Assembly (NCBI RefSeq): GCF_036014195.1 | Contig: NZ_CP107918.1 | Coordinates: 6,882,001 to 6,946,000, forward strand | Direction of reading: 5' to 3' | Source of the DNA: Streptomyces sp. NBC_00442 | GTDB taxonomy: Bacteria > Actinomycetota > Actinomycetes > Streptomycetales > Streptomycetaceae | DNA: 64,000 bases | Part shown: positions 1-7,771 of the stretch, piece by piece | Layout of the letters: every line of letters starts with the position of its first letter | Position numbering within the stretch: the first letter of the stretch is position 1 | The notes under the pieces: generated by a model | What the model was told of the DNA's origin: nothing | What the model saw: the letters and a program-made list of their open reading frames with translations, nothing else | The model's database searches: none | Position numbers and translations under genes: made by a program

Positions 1-254
1 GGGTGCAGGACGTGGCGGCCCGCCTCGACGGCCGGGCCGCCGAACTGGCCCGCCTCGCCGAGCGGCGGTTCGACGAGATCGCGCACCTCGCCCAGGACCG
101 CGGCGCGTTCGCCCGTGCCGCCCGGCTGATCCCCGAGCGCACCGTGCGAGCCGCCGTGTTCCACCTGCTCGACGGCCGCGGCATCGACCTGATGATCTGG
201 CGGGCCGTCAAACCGGCCGCCGCCAACCCGTTCACCAACGACGAGGAAAGCTGA
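1..254 (+). CDS. RNA ligase, C-terminal fragment (T4 Rnl1/RnlA-like), partial
   Basis: Only the last 83 or so codons are in the window; the frame is open from base 3 and stops at 254, so the start and the nucleotidyl-transfer motifs lie off the left edge. The visible part is a helical, charged tail ending in an IWRAVKP-type segment. I associate that tail with actinobacterial T4 RnlA-family RNA ligases, which join 5'-phosphate and 3'-hydroxyl RNA ends. The strongest support is context: seven bases downstream, on the same strand, is a clear T4 polynucleotide kinase/phosphatase homologue that would prepare such ends. The family call is an inference from the tail and the neighbour, because no catalytic lysine motif is visible. 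Confidence 0.55.
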   Translation, partial: VQDVAARLDGRAAELARLAERRFDEIAHLAQDRGAFARAARLIPERTVRAAVFHLLDGRGIDLMIWRAVKPAAANPFTNDEES

Positions 255-261
255 ATTCCCG

Positions 262-1185
262 ATGCCCACCGTGCACGTCATGACCGGACTGCCCGCCTCC
301 GGCAAGACCACCGCCGCCCGCAAGCTCGTCGAGGAATCGGGCGGCCAGTGCCGCCGCGTCAACCTCGACGACCTGCGCGGCATGTTCGACCCCGCGGGCC
401 GCGGGCGCGAGCGGTCGCACACCGCCGAACAGAGCGTCCTCGCGGTCCAGGACTGCGCGGTGCGCGAGACGATCGCGGCGGGGTTCGACGTCGTGGTCGA
501 CAACACCCATCTCACCCCGCACATCCCCAAGCGGCTCAAGGCCGCCGTGGCGGGCCGGGCGCGGTTCGTCGTGCACGACTTCACCGATGTGACCGTCGAG
601 GAGTGCCTGCGCCGTGACGCGGCCCGCGCGGAGCCCGTCGGCGAGGACGTCATCCGCCTCCTCGCGGACAAGCACGCCAAGGCCGTGCGGGGCGGCTGGC
701 GGCTCACCGACGCCTGGCTCAACGACACCGTCGTGCTGGCCGAGGCCGAGCCGTACATCCCGGACGCGTCCCTGCCGAGCGCCGTGATGTGCGACATCGA
801 CGGCACGCTCGCCCTCAACGAGCACCGCAATCCGTACGACTTCAGCCGCTGTGAACAGGACGGCCTCAACGGCTCGGTCCGCGACGCCCTGATCGGTTTC
901 CGGCAGGCGCACGGGGACACGATCGTGCTGCTGTCGGGCCGCGGCGAGGAGTTCCGGCCGCAGACCCGGGCCTGGCTCGCCGCGCACGACGTGCCCTACG
1001 ACGAGCTGTGGATGCGGCCGGCCGGTGACGGGCGGCGCGACGACGTCGTGAAGGCCGAACTCTTCGACGCGCATGTGCGCCACCGGTTCCACGTGCGCGT
1101 CAGCCTCGACGACCGCGACCGGGTCGTCGCGGTGTGGCGCGCCATCGGCCTGCCCACCTGGCAGGTCGCCTACGGCGACTTCTGA
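262..1185 (+). CDS. T4 Pnkp-like polynucleotide 5'-kinase/3'-phosphatase
   Basis: The 307-residue protein has two catalytic domains in the T4 Pnkp order. The N-terminal kinase has a P-loop (GLPASGKTT, about residues 9-17). The C-terminal HAD phosphatase has the DxDGT signature (CDIDGTLALN, about residues 174-183) and a later LSGRG segment. The C-terminus (DDRDRVV...WQVAYGDF) closely resembles the end of T4 Pnkp as I recall it. Such enzymes phosphorylate 5'-OH ends and remove 3'-phosphates or 2',3'-cyclic phosphates before ligation. It follows the RNA ligase fragment with a 7-nt gap, so the two are probably one RNA-repair operon. The ATG at 262 is the first in-frame start that leaves the P-loop near the N-terminus. 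Confidence 0.88.
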   Translation: MPTVHVMTGLPASGKTTAARKLVEESGGQCRRVNLDDLRGMFDPAGRGRERSHTAEQSVLAVQDCAVRETIAAGFDVVVDNTHLTPHIPKRLKAAVAGRARFVVHDFTDVTVEECLRRDAARAEPVGEDVIRLLADKHAKAVRGGWRLTDAWLNDTVVLAEAEPYIPDASLPSAVMCDIDGTLALNEHRNPYDFSRCEQDGLNGSVRDALIGFRQAHGDTIVLLSGRGEEFRPQTRAWLAAHDVPYDELWMRPAGDGRRDDVVKAELFDAHVRHRFHVRVSLDDRDRVVAVWRAIGLPTWQVAYGDF

Positions 1186-1235
1186 TCCGGCCGACACCCG
1201 GGGCGTGGGCAGGCCCGTTCCGGCACCCGGGGGCG

Positions 1236-1412
1236 TCAGCCGACGCGTTCCGGCACGGAGTGCGTGACGACGACGAGGAACGCGTCGCTCTCCAGGTCCA
1301 TCACGACCTCCGCCGCGAGGCCTTCGTTCCTGCGCTCGTGCGCGAACGCCTCCGCGGGCCAGTGGCCGCGCGGATCGCCGGCCGGAAAGCGTTCCAATAC
1401 CGTACGACGCAT
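1236..1412 (-). CDS. small hypothetical protein (58 aa)
   Basis: A 58-residue protein begins at the ATG at 1412, behind a strong purine-rich ribosome binding site (aagggggtg, about 6-7 nt upstream). A longer frame extends upstream but has no comparable site. The sequence is mixed acidic and basic, with the core EAFAHERRNEGLAAEVVMDL, and has no signal peptide or membrane segment. I do not recognise the family. It converges on the polynucleotide kinase gene and diverges from the kinase-NUDIX gene. The ribosome binding site and balanced composition argue that it is a real gene; its function is unknown. Confidence 0.6.
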   Translation of the reverse strand: MRRTVLERFPAGDPRGHWPAEAFAHERRNEGLAAEVVMDLESDAFLVVVTHSVPERVG

Positions 1413-1654
1413 TTCGTCGCACCCCCTTGTTTCTCTCTTCGGGCACTCGCACAACGACGCTCGCGCCGCCGGCGTTACGGCCCCCCGTGGCCGGTGCTCA
1501 CCGACCAGGACGCGGCGGGACGCCCGATGGTGGCACCCGGCAGGCAACAGCCCGGCCACAGTTGTGATGTGACCGAGGAGGCCCCGGGCCACCCGGGCGT
1601 TTCCGTGGCAGGGTGTTGCGGGCAGTCCACTGGGGGCTACGAAGAGGGGGAACC

Positions 1655-2695
1655 GTGATTGTGTGGATCAACGGTGCGTTCGGCGCGGGCAAGACGAGCA
1701 CCGCGCGCGAGCTGATCGACCTGATCCCGAACAGCACGTTCTACGACCCCGAGGTGATGGGCGGGGCACTACGGCAACTGCTGCCGCAGAAACTCCTTGC
1801 ACAGGTGACCGACTACCAGGACCTGCCGATCTGGCGACGCCTCGTGGTGGAAGGCGCCGCCGCGCTGCACGCCGAGGTCGGCGGCGTACTCGTGGTGCCG
1901 ATGACGCTCCTGAGACAGGAGTACCGGGACGAGATCTTCGGCGGGCTGGCCTCCCGCCGCATACCCGTACGCCATGTGGTTCTCACCCAAGAGGAAACGA
2001 TCCTGCGTGCGCGGATCGCGGCCCGCGTGGAGTTCCCCGACGACCCCGCGGCCGATGAACAGCGGGTCCGCAAATGGGCGTACGACCACATCGAACCCTT
2101 CGGGCGCGCGCTCGGCTGGATCGCCGCCGACGCCCACGCCGTCGACAACAGCGTGCTCACCGCGCGCGAGAGCGCCGAACGAATAGCCGGCGCGGTCCGC
2201 TCCGGAGCGGCCCGCGTCTGCGAGATCGTGCAGACCCCCGAACCCACCGCCGAGACGCTCGCCGCCGGGGTGCTGCTCTTCGACGAACACGACCGCGTGC
2301 TCCTGGTCGACCCCACCTACAAGCCGGGCTGGGAGTTCCCCGGCGGAGTGGTCGAACGCGGGGAGGCCCCCGCGAGGGCCGGGGTCCGCGAGGTCGAGGA
2401 GGAGCTGGGGGTCCGGCTCGACCGCGTACCACGGCTGCTCGTCATCGACTGGGAGCCGCCGAAGCCCCCCGGGTACGGGGGCCTGCGCCTGCTGTTCGAC
2501 GGCGGCACCCTGGATGCCGCGGCCGCCGCGCAGGTGCTGCTGCCCGGCGCCGAGCTGCGCGGCTGGCGCTTCGTGAGCGAGCAGGAGGCGGCGGGGCTGC
2601 TGCCGCCCGCCCGCTTCGAGCGGCTGCGCTGGGCGCTGCGGGCGCGCGAGCGGTCAACCGTGCTCAACCTGGAGGCCGGAGTCCCGGTCGGCTGA
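1655..2695 (+). CDS. AAA/shikimate-kinase-like P-loop protein fused to a NUDIX hydrolase domain
   Basis: This 346-residue protein joins two domains. The N-terminal P-loop kinase-like ATPase has GAFGAGKTS near residues 7-15. The C-terminal NUDIX domain begins near residue 205 and has the box GGVVERGE...REVEEELG. The kinase half resembles small-molecule or nucleotide kinases; the NUDIX half would cleave a nucleoside diphosphate linked to another moiety. The GTG at 1655 was chosen because gaagaggggg lies just upstream and the P-loop then sits at the N-terminus. Its last 42 bases overlap the convergent metallo-hydrolase gene. The substrate cannot be read from the sequence. Confidence 0.85.
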   Translation: MIVWINGAFGAGKTSTARELIDLIPNSTFYDPEVMGGALRQLLPQKLLAQVTDYQDLPIWRRLVVEGAAALHAEVGGVLVVPMTLLRQEYRDEIFGGLASRRIPVRHVVLTQEETILRARIAARVEFPDDPAADEQRVRKWAYDHIEPFGRALGWIAADAHAVDNSVLTARESAERIAGAVRSGAARVCEIVQTPEPTAETLAAGVLLFDEHDRVLLVDPTYKPGWEFPGGVVERGEAPARAGVREVEEELGVRLDRVPRLLVIDWEPPKPPGYGGLRLLFDGGTLDAAAAAQVLLPGAELRGWRFVSEQEAAGLLPPARFERLRWALRARERSTVLNLEAGVPVG

Positions 2696-3370
2696 GGCCG
2701 TCATGACGGCCGCCGCGTTCTCGGTCAGCGGGTCGCCGTGCCCGAAGCAGACGGTGTCCGCGCCGAGCGCGGCAAGACGGCGGAACGACGCGAGCGCCCG
2801 CTCCCGGTCGGTGTTGAAGACACCCAGCATCACCTGGCCGACCCCGGCCACACCGTCACCGGTGAACAGCACGCCGTGGTGCGGCAGATGGACCGCGATC
2901 GAACCGCCGGTGTGACCGGGACAGTGGATGGCGACCGCGCCGTCACCGAAGCCCAGCGCCTCCCCGTCGCCGACCTCGCGGTCCACCCGTGTCGGCGGCG
3001 CCTCGGGCACCGTCAACGCTCGTTCGTAGAAGGGGAGTTCCCACTCCAGGAGCACCGGCTCGGCCATCGGGGCCTCGCCCCGGATCGCCGGCGCGTCGAG
3101 CCGGTGCGCGATCACCTCGGCGCCGTGACGCGCGGCGAGTTCACCCGCCGCGCCGTAGTGGTCCCGGTGGCCGTGCGTGATCACGATCCGGCGGATCGCG
3201 GCGGGGTCGAGCCCGAGGCCGCGCACCGCCTCCTCGATCGGCGCCGCCGCGTTCACATCACCCGCGTCGACAAGGGTCAGTCCGTCCTCGTCGCGCCACA
3301 GATACGCCTGGCCGACCGGGAAGCGGAACATGTGCAGCCGGGAAGTGACTTCTACGAGATCCATGTCCAT
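2654..3370 (-). CDS. MBL-fold metallo-hydrolase
   Basis: The 238-residue protein has the metallo-beta-lactamase-fold signature HGHRDH (about residues 70-75), a second metal motif GHTGG, an FTGDG aspartate motif and a late FGHG histidine, so the two-metal site looks complete. There is no signal peptide, suggesting a cytoplasmic hydrolase of the glyoxalase II-like/MBL superfamily; the substrate is unknown. Start candidates are ATGs at 3370 and 3364; neither has a strong ribosome binding site. It lies 89 bp downstream of the dipeptidase gene on the same strand and may be co-transcribed. Its 3' end overlaps the convergent kinase-NUDIX gene by 42 bp. Confidence 0.9.
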   Translation of the reverse strand: MDMDLVEVTSRLHMFRFPVGQAYLWRDEDGLTLVDAGDVNAAAPIEEAVRGLGLDPAAIRRIVITHGHRDHYGAAGELAARHGAEVIAHRLDAPAIRGEAPMAEPVLLEWELPFYERALTVPEAPPTRVDREVGDGEALGFGDGAVAIHCPGHTGGSIAVHLPHHGVLFTGDGVAGVGQVMLGVFNTDRERALASFRRLAALGADTVCFGHGDPLTENAAAVMTASADRDSGLQVEHG

Positions 3371-3459
3371 GCGGCGAACGTACGTCCGGGACGCCGGCCG
3401 CCGCACGGATCTACGCTCTCGGCGATGTCCGCCGAGCGCGCAACCTCGCTGACGGGCGA

Positions 3460-4824
3460 TCAGCTCCGCTTGGAATGCGCGTAGTTGACCAGGAAGTGGG
3501 CCTCCGCGACCGACAGGCGCTCCAGCTCCTCGGGCGAAACGCTCTCGTTCACCGCGTGGATCTGCGCCTCGGGCTCGCTGAGGCCGATCAGGAGGATCTC
3601 TGCCTGCGGGTAGAGCGTGGCCAGGGTGTTGCACAGCGGGATCGAGCCGCCCATGCCCGAGGACTGCATCTTCTCGCCCGGGTAGGCCACCGCCATCGCC
3701 TCGGCCATCGCGGTGTACGCAGGGCTGTTGACGTCCGCGCGGAACGGCTGGCCCTGGCCGACCTGCTCGAAGGAGACCCGGGCGTTCCAGGGCACGTGCT
3801 TCTCGATGTGGGCGCGGAGCAGCTTCGTCGCCTCCGCGGCGTCCTGGCCGGGCGGCACCCGCAGACTGATCTGCGCGCGCGCACTGGCCGGGACGGACGG
3901 CGTCGCGCCGGCCACCGGGTGGCAGTCGATGCCGATGACCGTGACGGCCGGCCGGGCCCAGATGCGGTCGGCGACGGTGCCGGTGCCCGGCAGCTCCACG
4001 CCGTCCAGGACCTTGGCGTCGTGCCGGAACTCGCCCTCGGGATACTGCAGTCCGTCCCACTCCGAGTCCGCGGCGAGGCCGTCGACGACCGTCTGCCCGT
4101 GCTCGTCGCGCAGCGAGTCCAGGACGCGGATGAGCGCGGCGAGCGCGTCCGGTGCGGCGCCGCCGAACTGGCCCGAGTGCAAGTTGCCCTCAAGGGTGTC
4201 CACGCGCACGCGGATCATCGTCATGCCGCGCAGGGTCGACGTCACCGTGGGCAGGCCGACCCGGAAGTTGCCGGTGTCGCCGATCACGATCGCGTCGGCC
4301 GTCAGCAGCTCCGGGTGCGCCTCGGCGTACCGCTCGAGACCGCCCGTTCCCTGCTCCTCGGAGCCTTCCACGATCACCTTGACCGCGACGGGGACACCGC
4401 CGTTGGCCTTGAGGGCGCGCAGCGCGAGCAGGTGCATGATGAACCCGCCCTTGCAGTCCGCGGCGCCCCGTCCGTACCAACGGCCCTCACGCTCGGTCAG
4501 CTCGAACGGCGGGCTCACCCACGCGGACTCGTCCAGCTTCGGCTGCACGTCGTAGTGCGCGTAGAGCAGCACCGTCGGCGCGCCCTCGGGGCCGGGCAGC
4601 AGCCCGTACACCGACTGCGAACCGTCGGGGGTGTCCAGCAGCGCCACGTCCTGGAAGCCCTCGGTGCGCAGGGCGTCCGCCACCCAGTTGGCGGCCGCCT
4701 CGCACTCGCTCCTCGGCGCCACCGCCTCGTCCGCCACCGACTGGAAAGCGACCAGCTCCGTCAGCTCCGTCTTGGCGCGGGGCATCAGCGAGGCGACGGT
4801 CTCGGCGATCGGATGTGCGGTCAT
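3460..4824 (-). CDS. M20-family metallo-dipeptidase
   Basis: The 454-residue protein has the M20 peptidase motifs in order: AHYDVQ (zinc ligand His and catalytic Asp), GAADCKGG (bridging Asp), EGSEEQG (general base Glu and a ligand) and GDTG, with the dimerisation domain between. This is the full length for M20 dipeptidases, which hydrolyse dipeptides or N-acyl amino acids in the cytoplasm. The ATG at 4824 follows a good gagg ribosome binding site (about 9 nt upstream). Longer in-frame extensions run into the promoter region and were rejected. A dyad at 4856-4885 lies just upstream and could control it. Confidence 0.93.
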   Translation of the reverse strand: MTAHPIAETVASLMPRAKTELTELVAFQSVADEAVAPRSECEAAANWVADALRTEGFQDVALLDTPDGSQSVYGLLPGPEGAPTVLLYAHYDVQPKLDESAWVSPPFELTEREGRWYGRGAADCKGGFIMHLLALRALKANGGVPVAVKVIVEGSEEQGTGGLERYAEAHPELLTADAIVIGDTGNFRVGLPTVTSTLRGMTMIRVRVDTLEGNLHSGQFGGAAPDALAALIRVLDSLRDEHGQTVVDGLAADSEWDGLQYPEGEFRHDAKVLDGVELPGTGTVADRIWARPAVTVIGIDCHPVAGATPSVPASARAQISLRVPPGQDAAEATKLLRAHIEKHVPWNARVSFEQVGQGQPFRADVNSPAYTAMAEAMAVAYPGEKMQSSGMGGSIPLCNTLATLYPQAEILLIGLSEPEAQIHAVNESVSPEELERLSVAEAHFLVNYAHSKRS

Positions 4825-4855
4825 GGGCACGCTCCTCGTGGGTGCGACGTTGTCA

Positions 4856-4885
4856 GTACACATGCGTGAGTGCACATGTGTGTAC
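4856..4885. promoter_or_regulatory. imperfect inverted repeat, possible operator
   Basis: The arms gtacacatg (4856-4864) and catgtgtgtac (4875-4885) form a dyad with one 2-nt bulge around a 10-nt spacer. It lies between the divergent dipeptidase (start 4824) and geranylgeranyl-reductase-like (start 5000) genes, about 32 nt from the first and 115 nt from the second. The A+T content is high for this genome, which fits a repressor site over a promoter. No regulator gene is adjacent, so the binding protein is unknown. Confidence 0.4.
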
Positions 4886-4999
4886 GGCGGAGATATGGCC
4901 GATCCTCCCACAGCGGGCCAGGACGGCAGGTCGGGGCTACTGCACCGTAGGATGCGGTCGTCAAGAGGACACTGGTCTGATGGGGAGCACAGGCACATC

Positions 5000-6313
5000 G
5001 TGAGCAGCGAGAACACAGACGCCGGGACGGACGGACCCCTGGGCGGGCACGAGGGCGAGCCCAGCGCCGAGCCGACTGCCGAGTCCGCCGCCGAGGCGGT
5101 GACGGAGCCGGCGCCGGGGCTGGTGACGGAGTCGGCGACGGGGCCCGTCTGGGACGTCGTCGTGGTCGGCGCCGGGCCCGCGGGCGCCTCGGCCGCTCAC
5201 GCGGCGGCGGACGCGGGGCGCACGGTACTGCTCCTGGAGAAGGCCGAGCTGCCGCGGTACAAGACCTGCGGCGGCGGCATCATCGGACCCTCGCGCGACG
5301 CCCTGCCCGCAGGCTTCGACCTGCCGCTCCAGGACCGGGTGCACGCGGTGACCTTCTCCCTCAACGGGAAGCTAGCGCGTACCCGCAGGTCGAAGAAGAT
5401 GCTGTTCGGCCTCATCAACCGGCCCGAGTTCGACGCGGGTCTCGTGGCGCTCGCCGAGAAGGCCGGGGCCGTGGTCCGTACCGGCGTCACCGTCTCCAAG
5501 GTCGAGCAGCACGGCTCGGCCGTCCCCGACCGCCGCACCGTGGCCGTCGTCCTGTCCGACGGGGAGACAGTCCTGGCCCGTGCCGTCGTGGGCGCCGACG
5601 GCAGCGCCGGCCGCATAGGAGCACACGTCGGAGTCAAGACCGACCAGGTCGACCTGGGTCTCGAAGCCGAGATCCCGGTGCCGCCGAGCGTGGCCGAGGA
5701 CTGGGCGGGGCGGGTCCTCATCGACTGGGGCCCCATGCCCGGCAGTTACGGATGGGTCTTCCCCAAGGGCGACACCCTGACCGTCGGCGTGATCTCGGCA
5801 CGCGGCGAAGGTGCCGCCACCAAGCGGTACTTGGACGACTTCATCGCGCGGCTCGGCCTTGCGGGCTTCGAACCGGCCATCTCCTCGGGCCACTTGACGC
5901 GCTGCCGCAGCGACGACTCGCCGCTTTCCCGCGGCCGGGTCCTGGTCTGCGGCGACGCGGCGGGCCTGCTGGAGCCGTGGACGCGGGAGGGCATCTCCTT
6001 CGCGCTGCGCTCGGGTCGCCTCGCCGGCGAGTGGGCGGTGCGCATCGCCGAGTCGCAGGACGCCGTCGACGCGCGCCGTCAGGCCCTGAACTACGCCTTC
6101 GCCATCAAGGCCGGGCTCGGCGTCGAGATGGCGGTGGGCCGGCGGATGCTGACCCTGTTCGAGAAGCGCCCGCTGCTGCTGCACGCCGCGATCACCGGAC
6201 TGCGGCCCGCGTGGAACGCCTTCGCGGACATCACCCGCGGCGCCACCACCCTGGCCGGCCTGGTCCGCACGCACCCGCTGGCCCGGCGCGCCCTCAACGC
6301 CGTCGACCGCTGA
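5000..6313 (+). CDS. geranylgeranyl reductase family FAD-dependent protein
   Basis: After an acidic Ala/Glu/Thr-rich N-terminus of about 45 residues comes an FAD-binding Rossmann motif (VVGAGPAGASAA). It is followed by the CGGG motif and the GD-containing FAD segment CGDAAGLLEPWTREG typical of the geranylgeranyl reductase family. The 437-residue length fits. Family members reduce isoprenoid double bonds in chains such as menaquinone side chains or archaeal-type lipids; the substrate here is undetermined. The GTG at 5000, with gggg-ag about 12 nt upstream, was chosen; ORFs extending further upstream cross the promoter region. The low-complexity N-terminus is unlike the core and may be a linker or a start-site artefact. 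Confidence 0.88.
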   Translation: MSSENTDAGTDGPLGGHEGEPSAEPTAESAAEAVTEPAPGLVTESATGPVWDVVVVGAGPAGASAAHAAADAGRTVLLLEKAELPRYKTCGGGIIGPSRDALPAGFDLPLQDRVHAVTFSLNGKLARTRRSKKMLFGLINRPEFDAGLVALAEKAGAVVRTGVTVSKVEQHGSAVPDRRTVAVVLSDGETVLARAVVGADGSAGRIGAHVGVKTDQVDLGLEAEIPVPPSVAEDWAGRVLIDWGPMPGSYGWVFPKGDTLTVGVISARGEGAATKRYLDDFIARLGLAGFEPAISSGHLTRCRSDDSPLSRGRVLVCGDAAGLLEPWTREGISFALRSGRLAGEWAVRIAESQDAVDARRQALNYAFAIKAGLGVEMAVGRRMLTLFEKRPLLLHAAITGLRPAWNAFADITRGATTLAGLVRTHPLARRALNAVDR

Positions 6314-6320
6314 CCCGCCC

Positions 6321-6350
6321 CGGCGGGGCCGGACACCCCTGGCCCCGCCG
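6321..6350. terminator. bidirectional hairpin terminator
   Basis: A perfect 10-bp stem (cggcggggcc, 6321-6330, pairing with 6341-6350) closes a 10-nt loop. It sits in the 48-bp gap between two convergent genes, so it can end both transcripts. There is no U-tract, which is usual for Streptomyces terminators. Confidence 0.75.
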
Positions 6351-6361
6351 GCCCGGCGGCC

Positions 6362-6817
6362 TCACGGGGTGGGGGTGACGCGGAAGACGGGGTGGTCGGG
6401 GGCAATGCGGCGCAGCTCCGCGTCGCTGGAGTCGGGGCCCACGCCGTTGAAGAAGACGCCCACCTCCGCCTTCCAGCGCTTGAGGTAGGCGCGCAGCAGG
6501 GCGGGCTTGTCGTCGTCGGCGACCTCGACCGCGGTGAACACCTCGGTCTTCTTGCCGAGGTGCAGCTCGCCGCCGCCCGCCGCCCGCATGTTGTGCGTCC
6601 ACTGGACGTGTCCGCGCGGAGCCACCAGATACCGCGCTCCGTCGACCGTCAGCAGGTTGACCGGGGTGCGACGCCACTCGCCGCTCTTGCGGCCGCGGAC
6701 GGCGAGGACGCGCGAGCCCCAGACGCTGATACCGCGGCGGGTCACCCAGGCGACGGCCCGGTTGAGGACGTTGACCGTGAACCAGCCGGGCTTCTGGACG
6801 TGTGCGGATGAGGACAT
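6362..6817 (-). CDS. nitroreductase/F420-dependent (Ddn-type) oxidoreductase
   Basis: The 151-residue protein matches the deazaflavin-dependent nitroreductase (Ddn/FDOR-B-like) pattern: an N-terminal helix, then VLAVRGRKSGEWRRTPVNLL, GARYLVAPRGHVQWTHNMRA and a C-terminal KRWKAEVGVFF. These small split-barrel proteins use cofactor F420 to reduce quinones or xenobiotics. The ATG at 6817 follows an aaggggag ribosome binding site. The gene diverges from a TetR regulator, and palindromic GAGAGC-type sites lie between them, so it is very likely the regulator's target. The substrate is unknown. Confidence 0.85.
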   Translation of the reverse strand: MSSSAHVQKPGWFTVNVLNRAVAWVTRRGISVWGSRVLAVRGRKSGEWRRTPVNLLTVDGARYLVAPRGHVQWTHNMRAAGGGELHLGKKTEVFTAVEVADDDKPALLRAYLKRWKAEVGVFFNGVGPDSSDAELRRIAPDHPVFRVTPTP

Positions 6818-6865
6818 CGGGTGTCTCCCCTTGAAGCTGACGCGGTCGATGAGGCTGGAGGCCGA

Positions 6866-6880
6866 GAGAGCGGTGCTCTC
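6866..6880. promoter_or_regulatory. TetR-type operator, site 1 (GAGAGC-N3-GCTCTC)
   Basis: This perfect dyad (gagagcggtgctctc) lies about 50 nt upstream of the oxidoreductase start and 130 nt upstream of the divergent TetR gene. Half-sites of the same sequence recur at 6908-6914, 6921-6931 and around 6982-6988. I infer that it is the binding site of the adjacent TetR protein, because divergent TetR regulators commonly repress their neighbour and themselves. Confidence 0.6.
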
Positions 6881-6907
6881 GTTCGTGAGCAGTGTGCACT
6901 GAATCGG

Positions 6908-6931
6908 CGCTCTCAAGCAAGAGCGGCGCTC
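6908..6931. promoter_or_regulatory. second copy of the gctctc operator motif
   Basis: A half-site gcgctctc (6908-6914) is followed by the dyad gagc-ggc-gctc (6921-6931). It repeats the core of the site at 6866-6880 and lies nearer the TetR start codon, so it probably serves autoregulation. Confidence 0.5.
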
Positions 6932-7010
6932 TCGAAAAGGCGCGGTGATCTGTTTTGTGTGCGGCGGTCGCGTTCGTGGTCGGTGCTCTCACACCTGGCA
7001 GACTGGTGCC

Positions 7011-7709
7011 ATGAGCACCGGTCAGGGAGCCCGCGCACGGGCACGGATCGAAGTCACCGCGGCCATCAAGGACGAGGCGAGAAAACAACTGGCGGCCGAC
7101 GGCGCGACCAAGCTCTCGCTGCGCGCCGTGGCACGCGAACTCGGCATGGTCTCGTCGGCGCTCTACCGCTACTTCCCCAGCAGGGACGACCTCTTGACCG
7201 CCCTCATCGTCGACGCCTATGACGCCGTGGGCGAGGCCGCCGAGCACGCCCTCGCCCAGCAGCGGAAGTCCGCGTCGCCCGCGGCCCGGTGGACCGCCGT
7301 CTGCCGCGCGGTGCGCGCCTGGGCCCTGGCGCACCCCCACGAGTACGCGCTCATCTACGGCACCCCCGTTCCCGGCTACACCGCGCCGCAGGCCACCATC
7401 GGCCCCGCCGCGCGCGTCGGGCTCGCCCTCCTGGCCATCGTCCGCGACGCCCATGAGGGCCGGGGCATCGCGCCGCCGACGCTCGCCGCACCCGTGCGCG
7501 CCGAGGCAGGTCGGATGGCCGCGGACCTCGCTCCCGACCTGCCCCCCGCCGCTGCCGCCGCCCTCGTCGCCGCCTGGGCGCAGCTGTTCGGGCTGATCTC
7601 CTTCGAGTCGTTCGGCCAGTTCCACCGGGTCGTGGAGGACCGGGAGGCGTTCTTCACGCACGCCGCTCAACAGCTCGCCCACTCCGTCGGCCTCGTACTC
7701 CCCGCGTAG
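7011..7709 (+). CDS. TetR-family transcriptional regulator
   Basis: The 232-residue protein has a TetR N-terminal helix-turn-helix (LSLRAVARELGMVSSALYRY, about residues 36-55) and a C-terminal ligand-binding region of the TetR_C_33-like type (HPHEYALIYGTPVPGY segment). The ATG at 7011 gives the usual short leader before the HTH; a longer frame upstream begins in the operator region and was rejected. Divergent transcription from the F420-dependent oxidoreductase, with repeated gctctc palindromes between them, indicates control of that gene and of itself. The ligand is unknown. Confidence 0.92.
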   Translation: MSTGQGARARARIEVTAAIKDEARKQLAADGATKLSLRAVARELGMVSSALYRYFPSRDDLLTALIVDAYDAVGEAAEHALAQQRKSASPAARWTAVCRAVRAWALAHPHEYALIYGTPVPGYTAPQATIGPAARVGLALLAIVRDAHEGRGIAPPTLAAPVRAEAGRMAADLAPDLPPAAAAALVAAWAQLFGLISFESFGQFHRVVEDREAFFTHAAQQLAHSVGLVLPA

Positions 7710-7771
7710 TACGCGCGATCACCTCGTGCGGCGGACGACCGGGCCCACCGCTCCGGTCTAGCGTGGCCGGT

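Noticed and set aside
232..1452. 406-codon minus-strand frame opposite the polynucleotide kinase
   Set aside because: The plus strand has two catalytic motif sets with T4 Pnkp order. The minus-strand translation has no recognisable domain.
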